Shown here: positions 1 through 8,575 of the stretch, one piece after another
Numbering within the stretch: the first letter of the stretch is position 1
How the letters are laid out: each line of letters starts with the position of its first letter
Assembly: GCF_003992615.1 (NCBI RefSeq)
Contig: NZ_RZMY01000017.1
Coordinates: 186,596-250,595 of the forward strand
DNA from: Flagellimonas beolgyonensis
Lineage (GTDB): Bacteria > Bacteroidota > Bacteroidia > Flavobacteriales > Flavobacteriaceae
Direction of reading: 5' to 3'
DNA length: 64,000 nucleotides
Program-made: the position numbers and the translations under genes
Notes under the pieces: model-generated
What the model was told of the DNA's origin: nothing
The model's database searches: none
The model's input: only the letters and a program-made list of their open reading frames with translations

Positions 1-465
1 GAAATTAAGAAAGAGGACGAAGCTGATGTTTGGGCCATTTTGAAGTTGGCAGGATCTCATTTCATTCAATTTATGACTGATCCATCCTATATCGTTTTAC
101 TGCTCCTTAAAGGACTGGCATGGATAATAGATACTGCTATTTATGCTGTTTTTCTTATGGAGCGATTCTTCTTTATTGGTCTTCTAAAAGTGTTGGGAGC
201 CATTGCAATTGTCTTGGCTGTTTTTGAAAAGTTTAGGGACCTTTTTTACAAATGGCTTAAACTGTACATTGCCATATATCTATTGATATTTCCATTTTTC
301 CTAATCTTGGGTTTTACCGCTTTTATTTTTGATGCATTTGAACAAAATGCCGATATGCCACTTTTGGGAAATACAATACAAGTTACAGTTTTAAGCATTA
401 TGATTTGGCTTAAACTCCGTCTCTTCAAGAAATCTTACGACATCGTCTACAAACTATTTACTTAA
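1..465 (+). CDS. traJ: Conjugative transposon TraJ-like membrane protein (3' part)
   Basis: The reading frame is open from base 1, so only the last 154 residues are seen. They contain several hydrophobic segments (around residues 30-55, 60-75, 85-110 and 122-140 of the visible part) with short charged loops, as in the polytopic TraJ proteins of Bacteroidetes conjugative transposons, which take the place of VirB6 in the mating channel. The TTG at 40 is inside the frame and is not taken as the start. The gene ends 11 bases before traK, as in the usual tra operon. The name rests on position and membrane pattern more than on sequence motifs. Confidence 0.65.
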   Translation, partial: EIKKEDEADVWAILKLAGSHFIQFMTDPSYIVLLLLKGLAWIIDTAIYAVFLMERFFFIGLLKVLGAIAIVLAVFEKFRDLFYKWLKLYIAIYLLIFPFFLILGFTAFIFDAFEQNADMPLLGNTIQVTVLSIMIWLKLRLFKKSYDIVYKLFT

Positions 466-476
466 ACCCATTAATC

Positions 477-1085
477 ATGGAAGTAGTAAAAACCAATATT
501 TATAAGCAATTAAAACGGAGCAATCTTATTGTTTGGGCCGTTGTTATTTGCTCTGGACTTGTTTCCATTTTTGCCATTTGGACCGTGCAAAAGGTATCTG
601 CCAATGCTGAGCGTTATGTGTATACCATTTCTTCTGATGAACAACTGCTTCCCCTGGAACAAATAGAGAAAAAGGAGGTGCAGGAAATTTACCGAAAATC
701 CCATGTGAAATTGTTTCTCGAGCATTTCTATGGCTATGATCAGTGGAATTATAAAAGAAGAATAGAAAAGGCCCTTTGGCTCATTGATGAAGACGGCAAG
801 GAGCTCTATAATTTCTACCGACAGGATGGCCATTTCAATCGGATGGTCCAAACAACTTCAAGTCAATCCATTTTAGATATAAACCCACAGTTTGATGCTG
901 ATGGTAATTTCCAGGTTTCCGCGATTATACAAATCAACAAGGTCAATCAAGAAGTGCCCAAAGAATATCTCTTGACCGCAAGGGGAAAACTCAAAAAAGT
1001 TGCAGAGCATTATCCTCTAAACCCTTATGGATATGTGATTACCAATTATAAAGAAATCAATAAAAAATTAGTTGAACATGAATGA
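477..1085 (+). CDS. traK: Conjugative transposon protein TraK
   Basis: 202 residues, the usual TraK length (about 205). A short basic N-terminal tail is followed by one membrane helix near residues 18-37 and then a soluble domain with the pattern VKLFLEHFYGYDQWNY, which is typical of TraK. The protein is the VirB8-like inner-membrane scaffold of the mating-pair apparatus. The gene follows traJ and overlaps traM by 8 bases, so translation is probably coupled. It belongs to the left-edge transfer operon. Confidence 0.88.
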   Translation: MEVVKTNIYKQLKRSNLIVWAVVICSGLVSIFAIWTVQKVSANAERYVYTISSDEQLLPLEQIEKKEVQEIYRKSHVKLFLEHFYGYDQWNYKRRIEKALWLIDEDGKELYNFYRQDGHFNRMVQTTSSQSILDINPQFDADGNFQVSAIIQINKVNQEVPKEYLLTARGKLKKVAEHYPLNPYGYVITNYKEINKKLVEHE

Positions 1086-2025
1086 TATCCTAGAAAAATT
1101 CAAAACCATGGACAATTCCCAAAAGATGCTGGTCATTGGGGCAATTGTCTGTATTCTGACTCTCCCCCTGTTTTTAATATCTGGGGACGATGATAATTTC
1201 GAAGGCAATTTTGAGTCCTTGGAAACTCCAGAAAACCGTAATGAGGTTGAAGATTATAATTCCAAGCTGGAGGCGTATGAGGCCGCAAGATCCGAAAAGG
1301 AAAACGTCTCGTTAGACTTCAATATTGACGACTACAAAAATCAGGATGTAAGCGAAGAGGAATCGTTGGAAAAGGAAATTGACAGTCTTATGAATGAAAA
1401 CAAAAGGCAGTATTCGGAACCTGTTGGTCAAACCCGGGGTCAAACTTCCAGATCTACGGCTTCCAGTGGTGGGCATCGTCCATCCACTTCCAAACATACC
1501 ATTGACAAGACCCAACGAAAGGAAAACATCAATTCCGAGTTTGAAAGCTTTTTTACATCTTCCCCTGAAAGCCAAAACCCAACAACATCTGCAGCATCAA
1601 AAACCGATGCCTTTATATATGCTGTTATCCATGGAGATCACACGATAAAGCAAGGCGAGCGCGTGAAGCTTCGATTGACCAAACCAGCAACCATTGCCGG
1701 TATGGACTTTCCACAAAACAGCTATGTCTATGCCTTTCCCACGTTCCAGAACAATCGGGTATTGTTGGATATTAATTCCATCAATCATGTTGCTGTCAGT
1801 ATCTCTGCATATGATACTGAGGACAGCGCCATCGGCCTCTATGTGAAAGGCGCCAAAATGGTCGGCGAGATCACGGATGAATCATCGAAGGATGCTGTGG
1901 ATGATGTCGATGTTGGTGGCGTTCCATTGGGCTCCACCATTAAAAATGTATTCAAGAAAAAGCAGGAAACACCTACGGTAACCCTACTCAACAATACCAA
2001 ACTAATCCTTAAACCCAATTCATGA
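1078..2025 (+). CDS. traM: Conjugative transposon protein TraM
   Basis: I take the ATG at 1078, not the TTG two codons upstream, because it overlaps the traK stop in the usual coupled manner. About 315 residues. One membrane helix lies near residues 17-35, followed by a long low-complexity periplasmic linker rich in Glu, Ser and Thr, then a compact C-terminal beta-rich domain (from about residue 175, with the stretch IKQGERVKLRLTKPATIAG). This layout is that of TraM, the VirB10-like protein that connects inner and outer membranes in the conjugation channel. Its stop overlaps the traN start (ATGATGA). Confidence 0.87.
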   Translation: MNDILEKFKTMDNSQKMLVIGAIVCILTLPLFLISGDDDNFEGNFESLETPENRNEVEDYNSKLEAYEAARSEKENVSLDFNIDDYKNQDVSEEESLEKEIDSLMNENKRQYSEPVGQTRGQTSRSTASSGGHRPSTSKHTIDKTQRKENINSEFESFFTSSPESQNPTTSAASKTDAFIYAVIHGDHTIKQGERVKLRLTKPATIAGMDFPQNSYVYAFPTFQNNRVLLDINSINHVAVSISAYDTEDSAIGLYVKGAKMVGEITDESSKDAVDDVDVGGVPLGSTIKNVFKKKQETPTVTLLNNTKLILKPNS

Positions 2026-2924
2026 TGAAATATATTGCCTTGATCTTACTGATTCTACCCATTACAATTTTTGCCCAGGAACAATCCAATATCCTGGAGG
2101 CCACCACAGATAAAAATGTGTTCTTGTTTTTTCCTTCACCTATTGAAAAGGCACTTTCCGGAAATGGAGATTTTCAATTTGGGTACAATACCCAAACAGC
2201 GGAAAAATTTGGCGTACTCAAAGCTGTTGCAGCCAAAGGGGAAAGTACCCTGCATGTGATTACAGAGGACCAATCGGTGTATTCTTTCATTGTCAAATAC
2301 AATCCCAATATCACCAAGTATGAATATTTTTTTGACACATCCAATGCTGTTGGCAGCATTAACGGTAAGAAAGAAAATAGTAATCCACCTCTTTCTGCTT
2401 CCCATCCAGAAGATTCCAATCTTGAATTGGGGCGTAAGATTACGGAAGCCGATTACTTTGAAGCCAAAGTTGACAATGTCGCCAAGGAGGATATCAGCTT
2501 TTGCAAAAAGCTCTTGGAAAAAGGAGATTATTACAAAAATATTTATCGGTCAAAAAGCGATGTTGTCTTAAAACTCACAAACATTGCCTATAAAGATGAT
2601 AAGACTTTCATCTGCTTATCCATCAAAAATGATTCCCCCGTTGATTTTGACCTGAACTTCATTCAGTTCAACAAGATTGCCAAAAAAGCTTCAAAAAAAG
2701 CAAATTATCAGGCTATTGAAATAAGTCCAATACTGGAATCTTCCTATCAAACTTTTGAACGAATCGAATCAATGACGACCAAAAGTGCGGTATACGTTTT
2801 CCAGAAACTTTCCATTGATAAAAATAAACTCGTCAATATTGAAGTGAATGAAAAACAAGGGGAAAGAAATATAGAACTGCCTGTTGACTATAAACTGATC
2901 AATAACCCCAATAGTAATTATTAA
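2022..2924 (+). CDS. traN: Conjugative transposon protein TraN (VirB9-like, DUF4138)
   Basis: 300 residues with a clear signal peptide (MMKYIALILLILPITIFAQ, cleavage after FAQ). The mature part begins with a beta-rich region (KNVFLFFPSPIEKAL, LHVITEDQSVYSFIVKYN) characteristic of the DUF4138/TraN family, the periplasmic VirB9-like component of Bacteroidetes transfer systems. It sits between traM and traO in the standard order, overlapping traM by four bases. Confidence 0.87.
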   Translation: MMKYIALILLILPITIFAQEQSNILEATTDKNVFLFFPSPIEKALSGNGDFQFGYNTQTAEKFGVLKAVAAKGESTLHVITEDQSVYSFIVKYNPNITKYEYFFDTSNAVGSINGKKENSNPPLSASHPEDSNLELGRKITEADYFEAKVDNVAKEDISFCKKLLEKGDYYKNIYRSKSDVVLKLTNIAYKDDKTFICLSIKNDSPVDFDLNFIQFNKIAKKASKKANYQAIEISPILESSYQTFERIESMTTKSAVYVFQKLSIDKNKLVNIEVNEKQGERNIELPVDYKLINNPNSNY

Positions 2925-2940
2925 TCCTTAAAGCTTATCT

Positions 2941-3498
2941 ATGATTAAAACAAACAAATCTATTTTTTTTATTATGGCATTGTTCCTTTTTGGGTGCGCC
3001 TTTTATGGTCACTCACAACGGAGCAAATCGGCCTTAAGCTTATCCGGGGGATATGTGCCTGATGGATACGCTGTGAAATTGGGTTACAACCATTACCACA
3101 ATCGTACCGATTTTGTCAAGATTGCCCTTATTGGGGCTATCGGGAACCAATCCCTTTCCACTGGTCTTGAAATCCCATTCAACGATTTTATAGTGGATGG
3201 CGGGTATTTTGCCTCCTTGGTTAAAAGCCCCACCTCTGGAATTTCCCTTGCCGTGGGAGGTGGACTTTCCCTTGGTTATGAAAATGTCAACAATGGCGAA
3301 TCTGTCCTTGATGATGGTTCCATCCTACTTTCCGAAAGTGGTTTTATCTACGGTCTTTTTGTGGGATCGGATTTTGATTTTTTCATTTCAGAAAAAATTT
3401 CCCTGATCATACCTGTCGATTTCCATTATCACTTTAACAGTGACCTTGGAAACTCCTTGTTTGTCGCTGGGCTTGGGGTCAGATACTATTTTAACTAA
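2941..3498 (+). CDS. traO: Conjugative transposon protein TraO
   Basis: 185 residues with a signal peptide ending near the GHSQ at residue 26. The mature protein is rich in glycine and alternating hydrophobic residues and ends in an aromatic strand (GLGVRYYFN), the signature of a small outer-membrane beta barrel. Length, signal and position directly after traN fit TraO. It begins 16 bases after traN and is the likely outer-membrane element of the channel. Confidence 0.8.
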   Translation: MIKTNKSIFFIMALFLFGCAFYGHSQRSKSALSLSGGYVPDGYAVKLGYNHYHNRTDFVKIALIGAIGNQSLSTGLEIPFNDFIVDGGYFASLVKSPTSGISLAVGGGLSLGYENVNNGESVLDDGSILLSESGFIYGLFVGSDFDFFISEKISLIIPVDFHYHFNSDLGNSLFVAGLGVRYYFN

Positions 3499-3517
3499 AT
3501 TCTTTAATCAAATAATC

Positions 3518-5848
3518 ATGAAATCTATTCAAATTTTCTCGTCAATTGCCTTAATAGTGGCCTTATTTCTTTCTTGTAGCAAAGAATCAGAAGTTATCTC
3601 AACATTTCCGTTCACCCTTACGGAAAGTCATGCAGATGTTACCATAATAAACACACCTCAGGAAACATTTTTTAAGATAACCCCTGAAAAGATTGTTTCG
3701 ACAAATACCTATACTTTACGATATGATGTTGTTTCAGGTGGTGGAAGATACCTGGATAAAGAAGGTAAAACCATGCCGCCACAAACAGATGTTGCGCTGA
3801 CTTCACTTTCACCTACTTTTTTTTACAAGGCTTCAAAAACAGGTGAAGAAAAAGTAAAAGTTTATGTCAAAGACAATTCTGGTAAAGAAGAAAGTATCGG
3901 TATTGTTTACGATGTTCAACACAACCCGTTTTCAGTTGGATTATCTGCTCCTTTTTCCGAAGCTAAGGTCAAATCCAACATACCCATTACCCTATCTGTA
4001 TTCAATGAGGGTGAAGATGAAACCTTGACCTATGAACGTGCCTTTTATATTGTACAAGGTTCCGGTGCAATTAAACATCAGGACTCGGACGAATTATTGG
4101 AACTTGAAAAGTTTGCTGAAATGAAACAGGGAACTTTTTCTTTTGACCTTTCGTTCAACGACGTTGGCGAAACTAAAATCAAGGTCGCCGTTCGTGACAG
4201 CAATGATCAACTGATTGAAAAGACATTGACATTTTCCATTCTTGATGTTGATGTTTCATTTAGTGCCACTGTCGACAAAAACACGGTTAACAATGGAACG
4301 GAAAACAAAGTTTTCTTTTCGTTGTCCGAAGACCAGGGCCAAGGGGGAACCTATCAAATGAAATATGTTGTCAACAAAGGGACGATTGATGTCTTGAACG
4401 GGGATCAAAAGGTCAATCCTGGTGTCTTCGTGGATGTTGCCCCAGGTTCTTTTATGTGGTCAACAATTCCGGCCGAAGTGGGAACGGTAGATATTAATTT
4501 TGTCCTTAAAAACCAAAACGGAATCGAATTGACCCAAAATATTACCTATGAGGTCCTTGACATTAATGTGTCATTTGGAGCCACTGTCGATAAAAATTTG
4601 GTCACCACCGGAACAGAAAACAAAATATTCTTTTCTCTTTTGGAAGATCAAGGTCAGGGGGGAACCTATCAACTGAAGTATGTTGTCAATGAAGGGGTGA
4701 TCGATGTATTGGATGGCAACCAAAAGGTGAATCCGGGAGTCTTCGTAAATGTGGTGCCCGGTTCTTTTTCATGGTCAACAATTCCGACCGCAGTAGGAAC
4801 GGTAGACATTGATTTCGTGCTCAAAAATCAAAACGGAGTCGAATTCACTCAAAGTGTTTCTTATATGACCAATGCCAACCAACTTTCCATTTCTGCAAAC
4901 TTTACAAATCAAAACCCGCTCTATGTAGATCAAAATAAAGAGATTGCTTTCTCACTGGATTCCCAACAGGGCCCCAATGGAAATTATAAGCTTAAGTATG
5001 TTATAAACCAAGGTGAGGTCAATTTACTGTCGAATAACAACTTAATGCCCGAAAATACTTACCTGGATATAAATCTAGGATCATTTTCTTGGTTTGTAAA
5101 AGGCATTGCTTCTGGGGCCGTGGACATTACTTTCTTTTTTAAAGATGAGTACGGAACTGAGGTTTCCACTAACATGAACTTCAATGTTTTCCAACACATT
5201 CTGAGTTTTGATCTCGTTCCTTCGAACACCCAAACCTATCCCAATGAAGCTATCAATGTTCAAGCAACCATTCAAGAAACCCCAGTGGCTTCTCCCCCTT
5301 ATGCCATTACATTTGATTCAAATTTGGAAGGTGTAATTGTCTACAACAACAATGTGTACCATGATAATGATGTGTTCTATCTACTTGGGGCTAATTTTAA
5401 TTTTGATTTTATTCCTTACACACATGGGGAATTTAATATTTCGTTCACTGCTGAAAACAAAGAGGGGGCCTCTGACAGTTTCCCGATTAACCTTTCTGTG
5501 TCTAAACCTTCTTTTATAGCCCAAAGTGGGCACAAAGCCTCTTATTCGGGACCAATACTATATTTCCAAATCCCCAATGTATTTGAATTCGCAGGGCCAA
5601 ACCAGCAAATTCAGGTAAAGTTTGCCACCGACAACCCTGACTTGACATTTGTGATTGACAATGCCAACAACCCCATTGTTGAACAAGGTGTGTTCAATGA
5701 TATTTCCATCGATGATCAGAACAAAGGAATTTATATTATTAAACCAACGGTTTTTTTTCAACCCATTGATTCGCCTATAACGGTAACATTCAAAAACCAA
5801 TACGGAATTGAAAAAGTGGTGCAATTCAATTTGGTTTACAATCCATAA
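3518..5848 (+). CDS. Giant lipoprotein of seven tandem TraQ-like domains
   Basis: Start chosen at 3518 because it gives a lipoprotein signal (MKSIQIFSSIALIVALFLSC); the frame is open further upstream but that part overlaps traO. 776 residues. TraQ (DUF3872) of conjugative transposons is a single lipoprotein domain of about 140 residues in this position. Here I count seven consecutive units of about 100 residues, each with a Y.LKYV..G pattern, a G.F.W or G.F.F strand and an ending like VDI.FVLKNQNG. Units 3 and 4 are near identical. Inferred: an elongated surface fibre or spacer attached to the mating apparatus. The downstream terminator closes the operon. Confidence 0.75.
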   Translation: MKSIQIFSSIALIVALFLSCSKESEVISTFPFTLTESHADVTIINTPQETFFKITPEKIVSTNTYTLRYDVVSGGGRYLDKEGKTMPPQTDVALTSLSPTFFYKASKTGEEKVKVYVKDNSGKEESIGIVYDVQHNPFSVGLSAPFSEAKVKSNIPITLSVFNEGEDETLTYERAFYIVQGSGAIKHQDSDELLELEKFAEMKQGTFSFDLSFNDVGETKIKVAVRDSNDQLIEKTLTFSILDVDVSFSATVDKNTVNNGTENKVFFSLSEDQGQGGTYQMKYVVNKGTIDVLNGDQKVNPGVFVDVAPGSFMWSTIPAEVGTVDINFVLKNQNGIELTQNITYEVLDINVSFGATVDKNLVTTGTENKIFFSLLEDQGQGGTYQLKYVVNEGVIDVLDGNQKVNPGVFVNVVPGSFSWSTIPTAVGTVDIDFVLKNQNGVEFTQSVSYMTNANQLSISANFTNQNPLYVDQNKEIAFSLDSQQGPNGNYKLKYVINQGEVNLLSNNNLMPENTYLDINLGSFSWFVKGIASGAVDITFFFKDEYGTEVSTNMNFNVFQHILSFDLVPSNTQTYPNEAINVQATIQETPVASPPYAITFDSNLEGVIVYNNNVYHDNDVFYLLGANFNFDFIPYTHGEFNISFTAENKEGASDSFPINLSVSKPSFIAQSGHKASYSGPILYFQIPNVFEFAGPNQQIQVKFATDNPDLTFVIDNANNPIVEQGVFNDISIDDQNKGIYIIKPTVFFQPIDSPITVTFKNQYGIEKVVQFNLVYNP
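4243..4870 (+). repeat. 315-bp tandem repeat inside the TraQ-like gene
   Basis: Two adjacent units of 315 bases (105 codons) are highly similar at both DNA and protein level; compare GTTTCATTTAGTGCCACTG at 4253 with GTGTCATTTGGAGCCACTG at 4568. The other domains of the protein are more diverged. The pattern suggests recent duplication of a single domain. Confidence 0.85.
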
Positions 5849-5867
5849 TCGTAATTAACCATTCATG

Positions 5868-5894
5868 AAAGGGCTGTATTTCAGCCCTTTTTTT
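5868..5894 (+). terminator. Rho-independent terminator of the tra operon
   Basis: A nine-base stem (AAAGGGCTG paired with CAGCCCTTT) with a five-base loop is followed by a run of T. It lies 20 bases after the TraQ-like gene and before the next lipoprotein gene. Confidence 0.9.
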
Positions 5895-5940
5895 ATATTT
5901 GAATTGTCCCCATACATCTTACTAACTTAATTCTATACTT

Positions 5941-6330
5941 ATGAAAGCAAAACTTCTTGGTTGGGTTTTCCTGACCTTTTTATTTCTTAATTGTTCCGCA
6001 GGTGCCTCGAATCCCTTAATCGGCGTATACGCCAGTGAGCCCGATGGAAACCCTAATTTTCGTATTTCACAGGCTGACGGCCAATATTGGGCTGAATTGT
6101 TTGAAGACGGGAAATGGTCCGCCCCAAAAAAATTGGAGGAATCAACAGATAAGGATATTGCCAAATTCTTTGGTGAAGATATGGTTGGGCATGTGGACAC
6201 TGGATTGATTAGCAAGAACGCACTCTTTGCGGTTTTTAAAATCGATGATGAATTCAAGGTTGCTGGCGATAGGGTAAATTCCGATTACATGGCCATCATG
6301 CTTTTCCCTTTTCCTGTGTACAAACTTTAA
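5941..6330 (+). CDS. Small lipoprotein of unknown function
   Basis: 129 residues. A lipoprotein signal peptide (MKAKLLGWVFLTFLFLNC) puts the mature chain on Cys18. The remainder (GVYASEPDGNPNFRISQADGQYWAEL) looks like a small beta-sheet domain with a conserved-looking Trp. I do not recognise the family. It follows the tra operon terminator, so it has its own promoter or depends on read-through. Possible roles at this position in conjugative elements include surface or entry exclusion, but nothing in the sequence shows it. Confidence 0.7.
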   Translation: MKAKLLGWVFLTFLFLNCSAGASNPLIGVYASEPDGNPNFRISQADGQYWAELFEDGKWSAPKKLEESTDKDIAKFFGEDMVGHVDTGLISKNALFAVFKIDDEFKVAGDRVNSDYMAIMLFPFPVYKL

Positions 6331-6714
6331 AGTTTGGGAGATGTGGGCATCCAAGCGGGCTATCGCTACAATCATTTTAGGTCGTTTTAAGCCTCGTTAG
6401 TGACTGCGGTAGCTTCTTGGCGCTTCCTCGTTTAAACTCGCTAAAAAACCTCCTAAAAATGGATTTCCGCTCCTATCCCTGATGCAATGGCCGTGTCCCT
6501 GCGGGAGTTGTGGCCTCTTTTCATCTTCAGGAACTTTCGTGTGCCGGAACCCCAGCAACCCTCAAAGCCTTTCGCTCCATTCGTTACAACCCCCTCGGGA
6601 CCGCTCATAACATTGTTTTCGTTCTCGCAGGCTCCAACTCGACAACGTTATTCTTCCCAGGCTTTCCGGCAAATGTTTTTTCGGCTAACTTTATGTACTC
6701 AAAAATCATTTCCC
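6331..6714. other. 384-bp region without a convincing gene, pyrimidine-rich on the + strand
   Basis: No credible start or homologous protein is seen. An open frame continues upstream of the next gene but its translation (many Pro, Phe and Ser) looks non-coding. The + strand is rich in C and T over about 300 bases, unlike its neighbours, with many short CTCG, CCTC and CCCT runs. Candidate uses are an origin of transfer or a structured RNA; I cannot decide between them. Confidence 0.4.
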
Positions 6715-7050
6715 ATGTTTGAAAAGAAACCGAAACAAATTGATGCCCTGGGCCGACAAATCATCACCGGAACACAAATCCTGGATTACATTCCAGAACC
6801 TGTGCTTTTTCATTTGAAAAATTCCTGTGAAGGCTATGGATTGGATTGGGAACGGATACAATCGGAGTGTACATTGTTTTTGGATCAAAAACAACATTGC
6901 TCGATTATGTACCAGGTGGGTCAATGGCCTTTTTCGGGAAAGCTCTTATTAACCTTTGCACTGAACCCGAAATATGACTACCGTATTTCGTATCCCGATA
7001 AAGGAAGGTTTTTGGCATATACCCTCTCACATTATGGACACCTGGATTGA
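6715..7050 (+). CDS. Hypothetical protein of the mobile element
   Basis: Start set at ATG 6715 (MFEKKPKQIDALGRQIITG); the same frame is open from 6487 but the upstream part reads like non-coding DNA. 111 residues, soluble, with no signal or membrane segment and aromatic-rich in the second half (YQVGQWPFSGKLLLTF). I do not recognise the family. It stands alone between the pyrimidine-rich region and the first dispersed repeat and may belong to the element backbone. Confidence 0.6.
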   Translation: MFEKKPKQIDALGRQIITGTQILDYIPEPVLFHLKNSCEGYGLDWERIQSECTLFLDQKQHCSIMYQVGQWPFSGKLLLTFALNPKYDYRISYPDKGRFLAYTLSHYGHLD

Positions 7051-7081
7051 AGGCGCTTTCAACCCACTTTAATAGCTAGTA

Positions 7082-7162
7082 CTTACCTTGCTTGTTCTTC
7101 ACAAAATACCGGCAAACTCATTGGGTCTTGCCTAACATCTTTGCTCGCCAAGCCTCGTTAAG
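7082..7162 (+). repeat. Dispersed repeat, copy 1
   Basis: This copy contains the family core CTTCACAAAATACCGGCAAA, then TTGGGTCTTGCCTAACATC, TTTGCTCG and the end CCTCGTTAAG. Seven copies are in the window (this one and those at 12004, 16170, 33155, 40090, 47895 and 60584). Several are preceded by TATAAATGTAGGAAAATTCAA. They lie at block boundaries, in one orientation. Confidence 0.85.
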
Positions 7163-7495
7163 TTTGCTGTAGTAATGGATAAAGTAGGTTTTATTTACGG
7201 AAAGTAGTTTATCGTTTATTTGAACTTTTATAAATGTAGGAATTTTCAATAACTTACCGATTGGCTTTGGTTGACTTGATTCAGTAACCATTAAAAAATC
7301 TTAAATAGTAGAATCAAAAAAAGCACATTAAAGTGAAAATTAAAGCTAACACCAAGCCTAATTTCGAGTAGTATGGATAAAGATTTTCTCTATCTCCTTT
7401 ATAGGCACTTGGAAGGGCTACTATGATTAGGTAAGCCTATCAAAATATGAAAACTAATAAGAAAGTAGAAGTTTTGCTTTTTGAATTAAAATTGG
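7163..7495. other. Intergenic stretch with the first cassette repeat
   Basis: 333 bases without a gene. It holds the leftmost 17-bp cassette repeat (7211-7227) followed at once by TATAAATGTAGGAATTTTCAA (written here in two halves elsewhere), the 5' motif of the dispersed repeat family. The rest is AT-rich and I see nothing further in it. Confidence 0.6.
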
Positions 7496-8068
7496 CTAAA
7501 AACGTATGCCCAAACCAAATTTAAGCAAAGCCATTCCTTCATCACTTATGTCAACCGTTGGGGCATAACCATTCTTAAATTTGATAGTATCATATTGTAA
7601 TAGCAAAAACCAATAATCATCTATATCTAAGCTCAAACCTGAATTAAAGTTTAAACCACCATAAGTAAAAGTAGCTGTTGTCCTGGTTGATATTCCTAAT
7701 TCTTCGGACCTCACGAAAGTATATCCCAATCCCAAAAACGGCCTAAACCCAAACAAAATAGGTGTATCTAGCTCAGCAAATAGTCGCGGCTGAAAAACCA
7801 AGGCAGATTCATTCAAAGATTGTTGGTCAGCTTCCAAGGAATTGGTAAAATAACCTGCGTTTGCCGATAAGCCAAAATGCATAGGTTCTGTGTTTACAAG
7901 TCGCATTTGAAAACCCAAATCCAAAACCCCCGTAAATTTGTTTCCATAGTTATTTCCAGTTACCACAGGATAACTCAAAGTAGCAGAAAGTAAAGGTTCC
8001 TGAGCGGTTGCTGAGAAGGTGAGACAAAAAAATAGGGCCGAGAAGACTAAGATTTTATAAAATTTCAT
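7496..8068 (-). CDS. Outer-membrane beta-barrel protein (porin family)
   Basis: Start taken at 8068 (MKFYKILVFSALFFCLTFSA), which gives a signal peptide and places the 17-bp repeat just upstream of the gene; the longer frame would read through that repeat. 190 residues. After cleavage near TAQ, the chain shows alternating strands (PRLFAELDTPILFGFRPFLG, FNSGLSLDIDDYWFLLLQYD) and a C-terminal aromatic residue (GLGIRF), typical of eight-stranded OMP barrels in Bacteroidota. Cassette 1 of the array. Its ligand is unknown. Confidence 0.75.
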   Translation of the reverse strand: MKFYKILVFSALFFCLTFSATAQEPLLSATLSYPVVTGNNYGNKFTGVLDLGFQMRLVNTEPMHFGLSANAGYFTNSLEADQQSLNESALVFQPRLFAELDTPILFGFRPFLGLGYTFVRSEELGISTRTTATFTYGGLNFNSGLSLDIDDYWFLLLQYDTIKFKNGYAPTVDISDEGMALLKFGLGIRF

Positions 8069-8121
8069 TCTATATAATCGTTTATTTGAACTTTTAAAGC
8101 AAAACATGAATTCTTGCGCGG

Positions 8122-8532
8122 TCATGAATATCTATGTTTCAAAAGTTCATTAAAGTCTTGGACGAAAGGAGGGATACTCGTTTGATCAGTCTGAAATTTA
8201 AACCTTACAGAGTGGTCTTCATGAGTGCCACCAACTTGGCCGCTAACAATTAACCAACCATTTGGTTCAATTTCAAATTTTATAAAGCTATCAGAATCAT
8301 TGTCTTCCAAGATAGTCGACCCCAATAGTTTCAAATACATATTTGACAAGTTGGAACACATTTCCTCTAACTGTTCACGTCTAACACAAAAATGAGAAGT
8401 CCCGCTAAAATTATCTGACAAAACTGATAAGTCGAAGGTGAAGTTGGCATAAACTAAATACCTAGTAGTAAAGCAAAGCCTTTCAGAAGAGGTGTTTGTC
8501 TTCAACTCTATTATATCGCAAACTTCAATCAT
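8122..8532 (-). CDS. Hypothetical protein, cassette 2
   Basis: 136 residues, no signal peptide or membrane segment. The sequence (TRYLVYANFTFDLSVLSDNF, GWLIVSGQVGGTHEDHSVRF) suggests a small alpha-beta protein, possibly of the WapI/immunity type found in polymorphic toxin loci, but I cannot assign a family. The 17-bp repeat lies 19 bases upstream of its start. Confidence 0.6.
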   Translation of the reverse strand: MIEVCDIIELKTNTSSERLCFTTRYLVYANFTFDLSVLSDNFSGTSHFCVRREQLEEMCSNLSNMYLKLLGSTILEDNDSDSFIKFEIEPNGWLIVSGQVGGTHEDHSVRFKFQTDQTSIPPFVQDFNELLKHRYS

Positions 8533-8575
8533 TTCTTGAATTTATATGCCAATCGTTTATTTGAACTTGTTGACT

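Noticed and set aside
3440..3517. Start of the TraQ-like gene at 3440
   Set aside because: It overlaps traO and removes the lipoprotein signal from the N terminus; 3518 gives a clean signal.
6487..6714. N-terminal extension of the 111-residue protein
   Set aside because: Proline- and phenylalanine-rich translation typical of non-coding sequence; ATG at 6715 begins a normal protein.
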